Positions 32,428 to 39,917 of a DNA stretch of 64,000 nucleotides are shown here, piece after piece (within the stretch, counting starts at the first letter, position 1; every line of letters starts with the position of its first letter). The stretch comes from Haloarcula amylovorans (GTDB lineage Archaea > Halobacteriota > Halobacteria > Halobacteriales > Haloarculaceae), in the NCBI RefSeq assembly GCF_004681185.1, contig NZ_SRIF01000002.1, positions 372,001 to 436,000 on the forward strand, read 5' to 3'. A model generated the notes under the pieces. The model was not told where the DNA came from, searched no databases, and saw only the letters and a program-made list of their open reading frames with translations. The position numbers and the translations under genes were made by a program.

Positions 32428-33255
32428 ATGTCAACAGACGATGAACTGCAGTGCTCCCCACGCAGGCGGGTGACAATGGACCGAGACCAGCTCCTCTCGG
32501 TGGCCGTCGCCGCGCTCTGTATGGCCACGCTGGGCGTCGCGGGGACGACCCTGGACAGCACGGTATCGAGCACGCCGTCGGACGTCCTCGACATGGACTT
32601 CGACTCACAGCCGGTCGGACAGAAGTCGGCCGAGACCATCGACGACGACATCGAAGCGAACAAACAGCGGGTCGAACAGCAAGAGCGTTCGAATGCCCGA
32701 GAACAGCGCCAACAGCCGGCCGGTAGCGGCGCTTCGAGCGGGGACGGCGGATCCTCGGGTGGCGCGGCGAGCCGGTTCGAAGCGACGTCGACCGACTCGA
32801 CGCCCTCGCTCGTAGAACAGTTGCTCGAACTGTTGAAGGTCATCTTACCGTACGCGCTCGCGGCGTTCGCCGCCGGGACTATCCTCGCGCTCGCCTATCG
32901 CTACCGCACCCGGATCGCGGCGCTCGCGCTCGCGTTCGTCCCCGACGGTGGCGACGGCCGCACCGGGGAGTCCGACACGGTCGCCGGGCCGTGGGACGAC
33001 GGGCAGTTCGGCGACGACGTCCACCGCGCCTGGTACGCGATGGTCACGTACCTCGATATCGACCGACCGTGGGCGAAGACGGCCGACGAGTGTCGCAGGC
33101 AGGCGGTCGAGGCCGGACTCGACCCCGAGGCCGTCGGGCGGCTCACAGAGACGTTCCGCGAGGTGCGCTACGCCGAGTCAGGACCGACGCCGGACCACGA
33201 ACGGCGGGCGCGCGAGTCCCTCGCCCGTCTCGACCTTGGAAGGGAGTCGGCGTGA
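32428..33255 (+). CDS. DUF4129 membrane protein
   Basis: The 275-residue protein has an N-terminal helix (about 22-40), an extracytoplasmic Gln/Glu- and Ser/Gly-rich linker (70-125), and a second TM helix (about 138-170). Residues 185-265 form the cytoplasmic DUF4129 domain, with His-Arg-Ala-Trp-Tyr-Ala-Met-Val-Thr-Tyr-Leu and Trp-Ala-Lys-Thr-Ala-Asp-Glu. DUF4129 commonly appears with DUF58 and MoxR proteins and, in many organisms, with transglutaminase-like proteins; the molecular role is unclear. Its stop overlaps the next GTG as GTGA, starting a four-gene run of such overlaps. Confidence 0.85.
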   Translation: MSTDDELQCSPRRRVTMDRDQLLSVAVAALCMATLGVAGTTLDSTVSSTPSDVLDMDFDSQPVGQKSAETIDDDIEANKQRVEQQERSNAREQRQQPAGSGASSGDGGSSGGAASRFEATSTDSTPSLVEQLLELLKVILPYALAAFAAGTILALAYRYRTRIAALALAFVPDGGDGRTGESDTVAGPWDDGQFGDDVHRAWYAMVTYLDIDRPWAKTADECRRQAVEAGLDPEAVGRLTETFREVRYAESGPTPDHERRARESLARLDLGRESA

Positions 33256-33845
33256 ACGTCGCCCGCAGCGCCCTCGCGGCGGCCGGTTCGGTCGTCCTCG
33301 CTGCCGCTTGCCTCCTCGTCCTCGACCCCGGACTCGTCGCCGCCGTGCCGACCGACGCCGCCGTCGCGGCGCTGGGCAACGACTACCTCTTCGTCGCGGC
33401 GTTCGGCATCGCCGCGCTCGTGTTAGTCGCGGCGGTACTGGGCGGCCGGGCGGTCTCGAACGTAGAACAGGCGACGCCGCCCCGACCCGAGACCGTCGAG
33501 CGTGCGCCCCGCTTCGGGAGCGACTTCGACGAGACGATTGACGGCGAGGTCGGCCTACGCGCTCGGCTGTTCTCTGACCGCCGTGAGACAGTCCGCGAGC
33601 GCCTCCGCGAGAACGCGATTCGTGCCGAACTCGCCGCCGAGAGCTGTCGCCGGACGGAGGCCCGACGCCGAATTGCGGCAGGCGACTGGATCGACGACCC
33701 CGACGCGGCGGCCTTCCTCGGGGCCTCAGTCTCGCCGCCGGTTCGCTCTCGGCTCCGGGCGGCGGCCGACGGCGAGACGTGGTTCCAGCGCGGCGCGCGC
33801 CGAACCGCCGAAGCGGTCGTGGCCAAGGCGGAGGCAGCGAGATGA
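33252..33845 (+). CDS. DUF7269-type membrane protein
   Basis: The GTG at 33252 overlaps the DUF4129 stop, and the longer frame upstream is a shadow. The 197-residue product has two N-terminal TM helices (about 5-25 and 38-60). A soluble Arg/Glu/Ala-rich helical part follows, with Arg-Arg-Glu-Thr-Val-Arg-Glu-Arg-Leu-Arg and Trp-Phe-Gln-Arg-Gly-Ala-Arg-Arg-Thr-Ala-Glu-Ala near the end. That tail and the gene order match what is annotated as DUF7269 in other haloarchaea, from memory. It lies between DUF4129 and DUF58 and presumably forms a membrane complex with them. No catalytic motif is seen. Confidence 0.78.
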   Translation: MNVARSALAAAGSVVLAAACLLVLDPGLVAAVPTDAAVAALGNDYLFVAAFGIAALVLVAAVLGGRAVSNVEQATPPRPETVERAPRFGSDFDETIDGEVGLRARLFSDRRETVRERLRENAIRAELAAESCRRTEARRRIAAGDWIDDPDAAAFLGASVSPPVRSRLRAAADGETWFQRGARRTAEAVVAKAEAAR

Positions 33846-35113
33846 CTACTGTTCGGACGACTACCCGATGGCGCGGCGTCGTCAGCGTCGCGTTGCTCGC
33901 CGGCGCGGCTGGCGTCCTCCTCAAGCGACCCTCGCTCCTCCTGCTCTCGGCCGTCGGGGTCGCTCTCACGGTGTACCCGCGACTGACGCGCCCGCCGACC
34001 GTCTCGCTGGATATCGAACGGGCCACTGACGCGGACGAGCCCGCCGACGGCGACCCGGTTGCGGTCACAGTGACGGTCCACAACACCGGCGAATCGACGC
34101 TTACCGACTGTCGCATCGTCGACGGCGTTCCGCCGATGCTGTCGGTCGTCGAGGGAACGCCGCGGCACACGGCGGTCCTGCGGCCCGGGGCCTCGACGAC
34201 GTTCTCCTACACTGTCCGCGCGACCCGCGGCGTCCACCGTTTCGAGGCGGCGTCGGTCATCGCCCGCGATATCGCGGGGGCGAACGAGGTCGAGACCACC
34301 GTCGGCACCGACACGAGCCTCGCCTGCGAGTCGTCGGTACCGGCGGTTCCGCTCCGACGACAGACCGGCCAGCGGGTCGGCAACCTCGTCACCGACGAGG
34401 GCGGTAGCGGCATCGAATTCCACCGCACCCGCGACTACCGCGAGGGCGACCCGCTGAGCCGCGTCGACTGGCGGCGCTTCGCCCGGACCGGCGAACTGGC
34501 GACCGCCGAGTACCGCGAGGAGCGTGCGACCTCGGTGGTCCTCTGTCTCGACGGCCGCGAGGCCGCCTACCGAACTCGCGCACCCGGAGAGCCCCACGCA
34601 GTCTCTCACTGTCTGGGCGCGATCGAACAGACCTTCGGCGCGCTGGTGGAGACTGCCAACCAGGTCGGTCTCGCCGGGTTCGGCACCGACTTCTGCTGGC
34701 TTCCGCCGGGAGCGGGGACCGAGCAGACCGCCCGCGGGCGGAACCTGCTCGCGTCTCACCCGACGCTGTCGGTCCACCGTCCGGGCGAGCCGACGACGGC
34801 CGAGACGCTGTTCGAACAGGTGGCCGAACTCCGGAAGCGACTGCGCGGCGACACGCAGGTCGTGTTGTTCTCGCCGTTGCCCGACGACGCCATCGCCGAG
34901 GCGTGCCTCCGACTGGAGGCTAACGGCCACGCGGTAACGGTGATCTCGCCGGACGTGACCAACGACGAAAGCACCGGCGGCCGCCTCGCGGAGTTCGAGC
35001 GGTCGAGGCGGTTGGACTCCTTACGCGAGAGCGGCGTCCGAACCGTCGAGTGGACGCCCGACCAGCCCTACGGCGCGGCGCTCGTCCGAGCACAGGGGCG
35101 GTGGTCGGCGTGA
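33842..35113 (+). CDS. DUF58 protein
   Basis: The ATG at 33842 overlaps the previous stop (ATGA) and gives 423 residues. Two closely spaced TM helices (about 10-45) are followed by a beta-sandwich-like region with Val-Thr-Val-Thr-Val-His-Asn-Thr-Gly. The DUF58 signature follows, Phe-His-Arg-Thr-Arg-Asp-Tyr-Arg-Glu-Gly-Asp-Pro-Leu-Ser-Arg-Val-Asp-Trp-Arg. The C-terminal part resembles a von Willebrand A-like fold (Val-Val-Leu-Cys-Leu-Asp-Gly-Arg-Glu, a variant of the MIDAS start). DUF58 proteins work with MoxR ATPases, and the MoxR gene faces this operon at 35741-36733. Confidence 0.9.
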   Translation: MTTVRTTTRWRGVVSVALLAGAAGVLLKRPSLLLLSAVGVALTVYPRLTRPPTVSLDIERATDADEPADGDPVAVTVTVHNTGESTLTDCRIVDGVPPMLSVVEGTPRHTAVLRPGASTTFSYTVRATRGVHRFEAASVIARDIAGANEVETTVGTDTSLACESSVPAVPLRRQTGQRVGNLVTDEGGSGIEFHRTRDYREGDPLSRVDWRRFARTGELATAEYREERATSVVLCLDGREAAYRTRAPGEPHAVSHCLGAIEQTFGALVETANQVGLAGFGTDFCWLPPGAGTEQTARGRNLLASHPTLSVHRPGEPTTAETLFEQVAELRKRLRGDTQVVLFSPLPDDAIAEACLRLEANGHAVTVISPDVTNDESTGGRLAEFERSRRLDSLRESGVRTVEWTPDQPYGAALVRAQGRWSA

Positions 35114-35790
35114 CGACACACCGCCCTACCCACTTGAGCGCGGTGCTGTCGGTGCTCGTCGGCGCGGCCGCGCTCGCGCTGGTCGGGACGACGCCGGCCC
35201 AGCGGCTCACGCTCGGCGTGGTGTTGGTCGCTCTCGTCCCGCTGGCGCTCGGTCTCGAACTGCGTCGGCGCGGCCACGTTCCGGCGGCGCTCGCGCTCGC
35301 CTCGCTGGGGACGGCCGGTGTCGCCGGGGCGCTGGCGCTCGGCAGTGCGCGAATCGCGTCGTTCAGCAACAGTGTCGAACTGTATCCCGGACTGGTCGGG
35401 CTGTTCGTCCTCGTCCTCGCGCTCAGCCCGGTCTGGGAGGGGCGCGAGCGGCCGCTCATCTCGCTCGGAACGGGGCTGCTGTTGGTCTCGGTGGTCGCCA
35501 GCGCCGCGGTGTACGGGACCGGCACGACTGGGCTGCTCGTCGCAGGCGTCGGGACGGTACTCGCGTGGGACCTCGCGGAACAGGCCGTGAACCTCGGCGA
35601 ACAGGTCGGTCGCGAAGCGAAAACGAGGGGGGTCGAACTGACGCACGCGGGCGGGACAGCGGCCGTCGGTGGTGGTGCCATCGCCGCCGTGCAGGTTATC
35701 GTTCACGCCGACGTGACTGGGCTCTCGCTTCCCGTGCTCGCTAGTCTGCTCGGTTCGGGGCTGTTGCTGACGCTGGCGCTGTATAATTGA
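35110..35790 (+). CDS. DUF7519-type membrane protein
   Basis: The GTG at 35110 overlaps the DUF58 stop (GTGA). The 226-residue product is very hydrophobic, with about six TM helices and a short polar segment (Glu-Gln-Ala-Val-Asn-Leu-Gly-Glu-Gln-Val-Gly-Arg-Glu-Ala-Lys) near 155-175. That segment is the most distinctive part of the haloarchaeal proteins I know as DUF7519. It ends the DUF4129-DUF7269-DUF58-DUF7519 operon. Its last 50 bases overlap the 3' end of the convergent MoxR gene. Function unknown; probably the membrane core of the DUF58/MoxR system. Confidence 0.78.
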   Translation: MTTHRPTHLSAVLSVLVGAAALALVGTTPAQRLTLGVVLVALVPLALGLELRRRGHVPAALALASLGTAGVAGALALGSARIASFSNSVELYPGLVGLFVLVLALSPVWEGRERPLISLGTGLLLVSVVASAAVYGTGTTGLLVAGVGTVLAWDLAEQAVNLGEQVGREAKTRGVELTHAGGTAAVGGGAIAAVQVIVHADVTGLSLPVLASLLGSGLLLTLALYN

Positions 35791-36733
35791 CCGTCGGCAC
35801 CTGCGTCTCCTCGGTGATATCCGCGACTACGTCTGCCTTCTCGACGCTGTCGACCCGGGCGTCGGCCGTCAACACGAGCCGGTGGGCCAGCACCGGTGCC
35901 GCGACGAACTTCACGTCCTCCGGCGTGACGTACTCCCGGCCGTCGCCGACCGCGACGGCACGGGCGGCCTCGAACAGCCGTTGGGTGCCCCGCGGTGAGA
36001 CGCCGCCGTCGACTCGGTCGTCGGTCCGCGTCGCCCGGGTGAGCGTGGCGATGTAGCGGCGCACGTCGTCCTCGACGTGGACTGCTTCGGGGGCCGTCCT
36101 AAGTCGCCGCACGTCGTCACCGTCACAGACGGGCTCGACGGAAGGGGCCTGCTTCGTCCGGGAGGCCCGCCGGTCGATGAGTTCGAGTTCGCCTTCCATC
36201 CCGGGGAAGCCCAGACTCGTCTTCACGACGAAGCGGTCTTTCTGAGCCTCCGGCAGCGGGAACGTCCCTTCCTGTTCGACGGGATTCTGTGTGGCGATGA
36301 CGAAAAACGGCTCCGGAAGCAGATGGGTCTCGCCGTCGACAGTCACTTGCCCCTCCTCCATCGCTTCGAGCAGCGCCGCTTGGGTCTTCGGCGACGCGCG
36401 ATTGATCTCGTCGGCCAGCACGACGTTAGCGAAGACCGGTCCCGGCTGGAACTCGAAGTCGCCGTCGGCCTCTTTGTAGACGTGGGTGCCGGTCACGTCG
36501 GAGGGAAGGAGGTCGGGCGTGAACTGAATTCGAGAGTACGACAGCCCGAGCGCCGTCGCGAAACATCGCGCGGTCAGGGTCTTTCCGGTCCCCGGCGCGT
36601 CCTCTAAGAGGACGTGGCCACCGGCCTGAAACCCTGCGAGAATCGTCCGTAACACCTCGTCGTCGACGATGACTGCACGGCTCACTTCCTCCAGCAGCGT
36701 TGTACACTGCGCTCGAACCGCAGTTGGGTCCAT
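35741..36733 (-). CDS. MoxR-type AAA+ ATPase
   Basis: The 330-residue protein has Walker A Ala-Pro-Gly-Thr-Gly-Lys-Thr near 43-49, the MoxR segment Phe-Thr-Pro-Asp-Leu-Leu-Pro-Ser-Asp-Val-Thr-Gly, and Walker B Val-Leu-Ala-Asp-Glu-Ile-Asn-Arg-Ala. It also has sensor 1 Ala-Thr-Gln-Asn-Pro-Val-Glu-Gln-Glu-Gly-Thr-Phe-Pro-Leu-Pro-Glu-Ala, and a C-terminal lid with Ser-Pro-Arg-Gly-Thr-Gln. MoxR ATPases act as chaperones with VWA-like partners such as DUF58 proteins. It is convergent with the DUF58 operon rather than inside it. TTATTAT at 36759-36765 is centred 29 bases before the start and suits a leaderless transcript. Confidence 0.92.
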   Translation of the reverse strand: MDPTAVRAQCTTLLEEVSRAVIVDDEVLRTILAGFQAGGHVLLEDAPGTGKTLTARCFATALGLSYSRIQFTPDLLPSDVTGTHVYKEADGDFEFQPGPVFANVVLADEINRASPKTQAALLEAMEEGQVTVDGETHLLPEPFFVIATQNPVEQEGTFPLPEAQKDRFVVKTSLGFPGMEGELELIDRRASRTKQAPSVEPVCDGDDVRRLRTAPEAVHVEDDVRRYIATLTRATRTDDRVDGGVSPRGTQRLFEAARAVAVGDGREYVTPEDVKFVAAPVLAHRLVLTADARVDSVEKADVVADITEETQVPTVNYTAPASATAPNRAD

Positions 36734-36758
36734 ATTCCCGGATTACGGTCGAGAAGCC

Positions 36759-36765
36759 TTATTAT
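36759..36765 (-). promoter_or_regulatory. TATA box of the MoxR gene
   Basis: TTATTAT on the plus strand is centred 29 bases before the MoxR start codon, the leaderless spacing. Confidence 0.55.
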
Positions 36766-36859
36766 CGCCAACCTAAGCGGTTTATTCGTCGCTCGACGAG
36801 CGATCGAGACTCCGTTTAACGGTGTCGTAATTATGCACCTAGAGTGAGAACCAACACAC

Positions 36860-37195
36860 ATGCGCGATGCGAATCGGACTAACCGATCGAACCGCGAGTA
36901 CGGGGGTGACAACCACATCGAAGGGGACGAAATTCATGGGCAGGCGTCGTCGCTTTCCGCTCGTTCGACGCGGTTTCGCCACGCGGCGAGCGAACATCCG
37001 GTCGAACTCGCCGTTCGCCTCGTCGCCGGTGTCACCGGCCTCCTCCTGATAACGATCGCCATCGAGCGCGTCACACAACCCGCGCTGGCTTACGACCTCC
37101 TAGTACTGGTACAGTCACCGACGGGGCAGTGGCTTACCGTCATGGTGTTCGCGCTCGTTCTCCTCTCCTGTGCCGTCCGAAGCGGGATGCCCTGA
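36860..37195 (+). CDS. Small membrane protein with two TM helices
   Basis: The 111-residue frame has a polar, Asn/Arg/Glu-rich first 45 residues, then two hydrophobic helices (about 54-68 and 90-106) around a short loop. The Val-Glu-Leu-Ala-Val-Arg-Leu-Val-Ala-Gly-Val-Thr-Gly-Leu-Leu stretch is convincing as membrane-embedded, the N-terminal part less so. The true start could be further in. I do not recognise a family. It is divergent from MoxR, with an AT-rich segment (GTAATTATGC near 36828) as possible promoter. Confidence 0.45.
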   Translation: MRDANRTNRSNREYGGDNHIEGDEIHGQASSLSARSTRFRHAASEHPVELAVRLVAGVTGLLLITIAIERVTQPALAYDLLVLVQSPTGQWLTVMVFALVLLSCAVRSGMP

Positions 37196-37439
37196 ATCGA
37201 CGGACTCACACGCCGCCCAGCCCGCCGCTCCCACCCTTTCTCCGGCCGTGATGCCGATTATTGAATAATATCTGATACTGTATGTGGGTCACTCTCCCAC
37301 AACGATTTCACGATCTATGCCCGCTTCGTCCTGCGGTTTCACCGAATCCACAAAATGGCGCGAAACGAGCTTATGTCCGGTCTAATAGCACTTTAGCAAC
37401 TTCAATGTAAAGGGACGACAGAAACAAGGGAGAAGCGAG

Positions 37440-38768
37440 ATGAAACGCAACTCCAACCGCCGCGCGTTCCTCACGACAACCGCAGCGGGTGCCGCTGCGT
37501 TCGCAGGATGCGGTGCCCTCGGAGATTCCGGCCAATCAGACACGCAGACGCCCGAAAGCGACGGGACGGCAACTCCAGCTCAGACGCAGACGGAGAACGG
37601 GACCGGGACGCCCGAGGAGACGGGGACGCCCGAGGAGACGGGGACGCCCTCCCAACAGCGCGACTACACGGACCGCGGGAAGGTCCTCGACGACTTCGAG
37701 AATCTCGAGTACTGGGGGACGATTCAAGGCGACGTTTCCGCGGAGACCGAAGACGTCTTCCGCGGCAGCCAGTCCGTCCGCATCCAGAACCCCTCCGGGG
37801 GCGGCGCGGGGATGTACAAGGCCTACCCGGACGGCCTCGACCTCACGAAGAACAACCTCTCGATTGCGGTGAAGATGGAAAAACCCAGCCCGGGCAAGCT
37901 CGCGATGGAAGTCATCGCGCCCGCCCGAAGCGACCACCTCGTCTGCCGGCGCTACATCCCAGACGCCATGGACGGCTGGATGCGCGTCGACCTTGGCTAC
38001 ACCGGCCTTCGGGGCGACCCCATACTGAAGAGCGTCCAAGAGCTCCGCATCGTCGTCCTCTCGGACGGTGAACCCATCAACTTCGTCGTCGACGACCTGC
38101 GCAAGCACAAGAAGTCGACCGACAAGGGCCGCGTCATGCTCTCCTTTAGCGACACGCATGCCTCTCAGTACGACGTGGCGTTTCAGGAACTCAAGAAGCG
38201 CGACATACCCGCGATGGTCGCTGCGGTCCCCGACCGGATCAACAGCAGTGGCGCACTCAGCACCGGCGAACTCCGCGAAATGCAGGGCGCTGGCTGGGAC
38301 GTGGTCTCCTCGCCGCACATCGGGACGCCCTTGCCGGAACTCTCCGAAGACGAACAGCGCCGTACCATCAAGCAGGCAAAGGAGTACCTCCGTCTGAAAG
38401 GGTTCCGAAAGGGGATGCGGTTCATGTCCATCCCGTACGGAAGCTTCAACGAGACGACGCTCGACCTCGTCGACGAGTTCCACGAGTACGGCTTCGCCTA
38501 CGGCGCGGGACCGAACGCTCTCCCGCCAGTGGGCACTTCGGCCGTCTCCACAGTCAACGGAGGCGACCTTAACGGCGCGGCCCGGATGATAAATCTCGCG
38601 GCGAAGTACAACCAACTCACCGTCGTCAACTTCGCCAACATCGGCAAAGAGCAGGACGTCGACAAGGAACACCTCAACCACCTGCTGGATATTATCGAGG
38701 ACTGGAAGAGCCAGGGCAAACTCGAAGTCGCCACGCCTTCGGACATCCTCAAGCTACAGCAGTCCTGA
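37440..38768 (+). CDS. Tat lipoprotein with degenerate polysaccharide-deacetylase domain
   Basis: The 442-residue protein has a Tat-like lipobox (Asn-Arg-Arg-Ala-Phe-Leu at 6-11, Ala-Gly-Cys near 22-24). A linker repeats Gly-Thr-Pro-Glu-Glu-Thr. A beta-sandwich-like, probably carbohydrate-binding region follows (about 80-220: Val-Leu-Asp-Asp-Phe-Glu-Asn-Leu-Glu-Tyr-Trp, Val-Val-Asp-Asp-Leu-Arg). Residues 230-440 resemble a CE4/NodB deacetylase (Val-Met-Leu-Ser-Phe-Ser-Asp-Thr-His-Ala-Ser, Ser-Ser-Pro-His-Ile-Gly). The canonical Thr-Phe-Asp-Asp-Gly has become Ser-Phe-Ser-Asp-Thr and only one His of the His-x3-His pair is evident, so catalysis is doubtful. It is probably a surface polysaccharide-binding or modifying protein. 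Confidence 0.8.
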   Translation: MKRNSNRRAFLTTTAAGAAAFAGCGALGDSGQSDTQTPESDGTATPAQTQTENGTGTPEETGTPEETGTPSQQRDYTDRGKVLDDFENLEYWGTIQGDVSAETEDVFRGSQSVRIQNPSGGGAGMYKAYPDGLDLTKNNLSIAVKMEKPSPGKLAMEVIAPARSDHLVCRRYIPDAMDGWMRVDLGYTGLRGDPILKSVQELRIVVLSDGEPINFVVDDLRKHKKSTDKGRVMLSFSDTHASQYDVAFQELKKRDIPAMVAAVPDRINSSGALSTGELREMQGAGWDVVSSPHIGTPLPELSEDEQRRTIKQAKEYLRLKGFRKGMRFMSIPYGSFNETTLDLVDEFHEYGFAYGAGPNALPPVGTSAVSTVNGGDLNGAARMINLAAKYNQLTVVNFANIGKEQDVDKEHLNHLLDIIEDWKSQGKLEVATPSDILKLQQS

Positions 38769-38910
38769 GCGGCCGATCGAAGTCGCTGTGCCCTGCTGCT
38801 ATCGGGCGACGCTGCCGCCGCTGTGTCCGTTTTGCCGTTTAGAACTCTGCAGTACCGATGTCTCTCGGGTAGTGGTCTCGTCTCGACCCGTCGGGACTCG
38901 AACCGCTGAT

Positions 38911-39204
38911 TCAGTCCTGTTTCAGTGACTCTGCGGGTCGAGCGGGTCGGACGACGACGAGTTCCCCGCCCTGAATGGTGATTTCGTAGTCGTCTAATCG
39001 GAAGAACAGTTGGGCGTCCTCTCGCCGCGTCTGGTCGTTCGCCGGCCGGAATAGCCGATCGAGTGCGTCGGGGTCGACGACGTCGTAGACCCGACTCGCC
39101 ACCTGCGCCGGTTCGATGTCCTCGGCGTCGGCGATGGCTCTGGCGACGGATTCAGAGAGAGGCTGATCCGCGGAAAGGGAGCGCCTTTCCACGTTCTCGT
39201 GCAT
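38911..39204 (-). CDS. HalOD1 output-domain protein
   Basis: The start is placed at 39204 (Met-His-Glu-Asn-Val-Glu), because the extra 72 upstream residues have no coding character. The 97-residue product is a single HalOD1 domain: Ser-Val-Ala-Arg-Ala-Ile-Ala, then Asp-Pro-Asp-Ala-Leu-Asp-Arg-Leu-Phe-Arg-Pro, then a two-strand end (Tyr-Glu-Ile-Thr-Ile-Gln-Gly-Gly-Glu-Leu-Val-Val). HalOD1 is a haloarchaeal domain of signalling proteins whose ligand is unknown. A paralogue lies just upstream at 39377-39712, and a third is at 49227-49538. Confidence 0.85.
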   Translation of the reverse strand: MHENVERRSLSADQPLSESVARAIADAEDIEPAQVASRVYDVVDPDALDRLFRPANDQTRREDAQLFFRLDDYEITIQGGELVVVRPARPAESLKQD

Positions 39205-39376
39205 ACGTACCCTATACACTTCCACCCATGAAACAGTTTGGCATATATTCTTCTCACCTGGCGCACTCAGGTCGATATATGTATCGGGGGGACACCGACC
39301 CCACGCCGACCACAAGCCCGGAAACAGCCCCGCCTCGTCGTCGACCGTTGGCTCAGACTGGTTCGTAATCGAGGTG

Positions 39377-39712
39377 TTACGTGTTGTATACTCGGACCGT
39401 CCCGTCGCCGGTAATCTCAACGAGACAGTTCACAAGTTCGAAGATGAGTCGGCCCTCTCGGCCCGATTCGTCGGGTCGCGGTCGGAAGATCCGGTCGAGT
39501 GCGTCCGGGTCGACGTGGTCGTTCACGCGAGGGACGATGTCGGCCGGTGAGACGCCGACCGCCTTCGAAACGGCGTCGACGACCGTCACCGTCAGTTCGC
39601 TGTGTGGGTCGTCGAAGTCGTGTTCGACGACCATGTCCGGTGTCGCGGCTGTGGAAACAGCACTGATCGGTCGATCGGTCGGTCTCAATTCGTTCTCTTC
39701 GTGACCCTTCAC
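39377..39712 (-). CDS. HalOD1 output-domain protein
   Basis: This 111-residue protein carries the HalOD1 pattern in its second half: Val-Val-Asp-Ala-Val-Ser-Lys-Ala-Val-Gly-Val, Asp-Pro-Asp-Ala-Leu-Asp-Arg-Ile-Phe-Arg-Pro, and Val-Glu-Ile-Thr-Gly-Asp-Gly-Thr-Val-Arg-Val. The first 30 residues are a variable acidic arm. It lies between the asparagine-synthase-like gene (205-base gap) and the HalOD1 gene at 38911 (172-base gap), all on the minus strand. The tandem pair looks like an old duplication, since both keep the Asp-Pro-Asp-Ala-Leu-Asp-Arg core while the rest has diverged. Function unknown beyond regulation. Confidence 0.85.
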   Translation of the reverse strand: MKGHEENELRPTDRPISAVSTAATPDMVVEHDFDDPHSELTVTVVDAVSKAVGVSPADIVPRVNDHVDPDALDRIFRPRPDESGREGRLIFELVNCLVEITGDGTVRVYNT

Positions 39713-39917
39713 ATCTTCTCACCTTGTTCTGCTGGGCTCGTTCGAGCGCGACTGGCGTCCGATGCCCCAGTTTCGACTCCGACTTTGAAAGATACGGTAT
39801 TAAAATCTGTCTCTGTATCAGTTGATGACCTGGCGTCAGACGACCGCGTCCGGTCTTTTCCGGCCGGATTCGTGCTCCCGTCAAATCCCGTTCCCCGGTG
39901 TCCTGTGTCTTTCAGGT

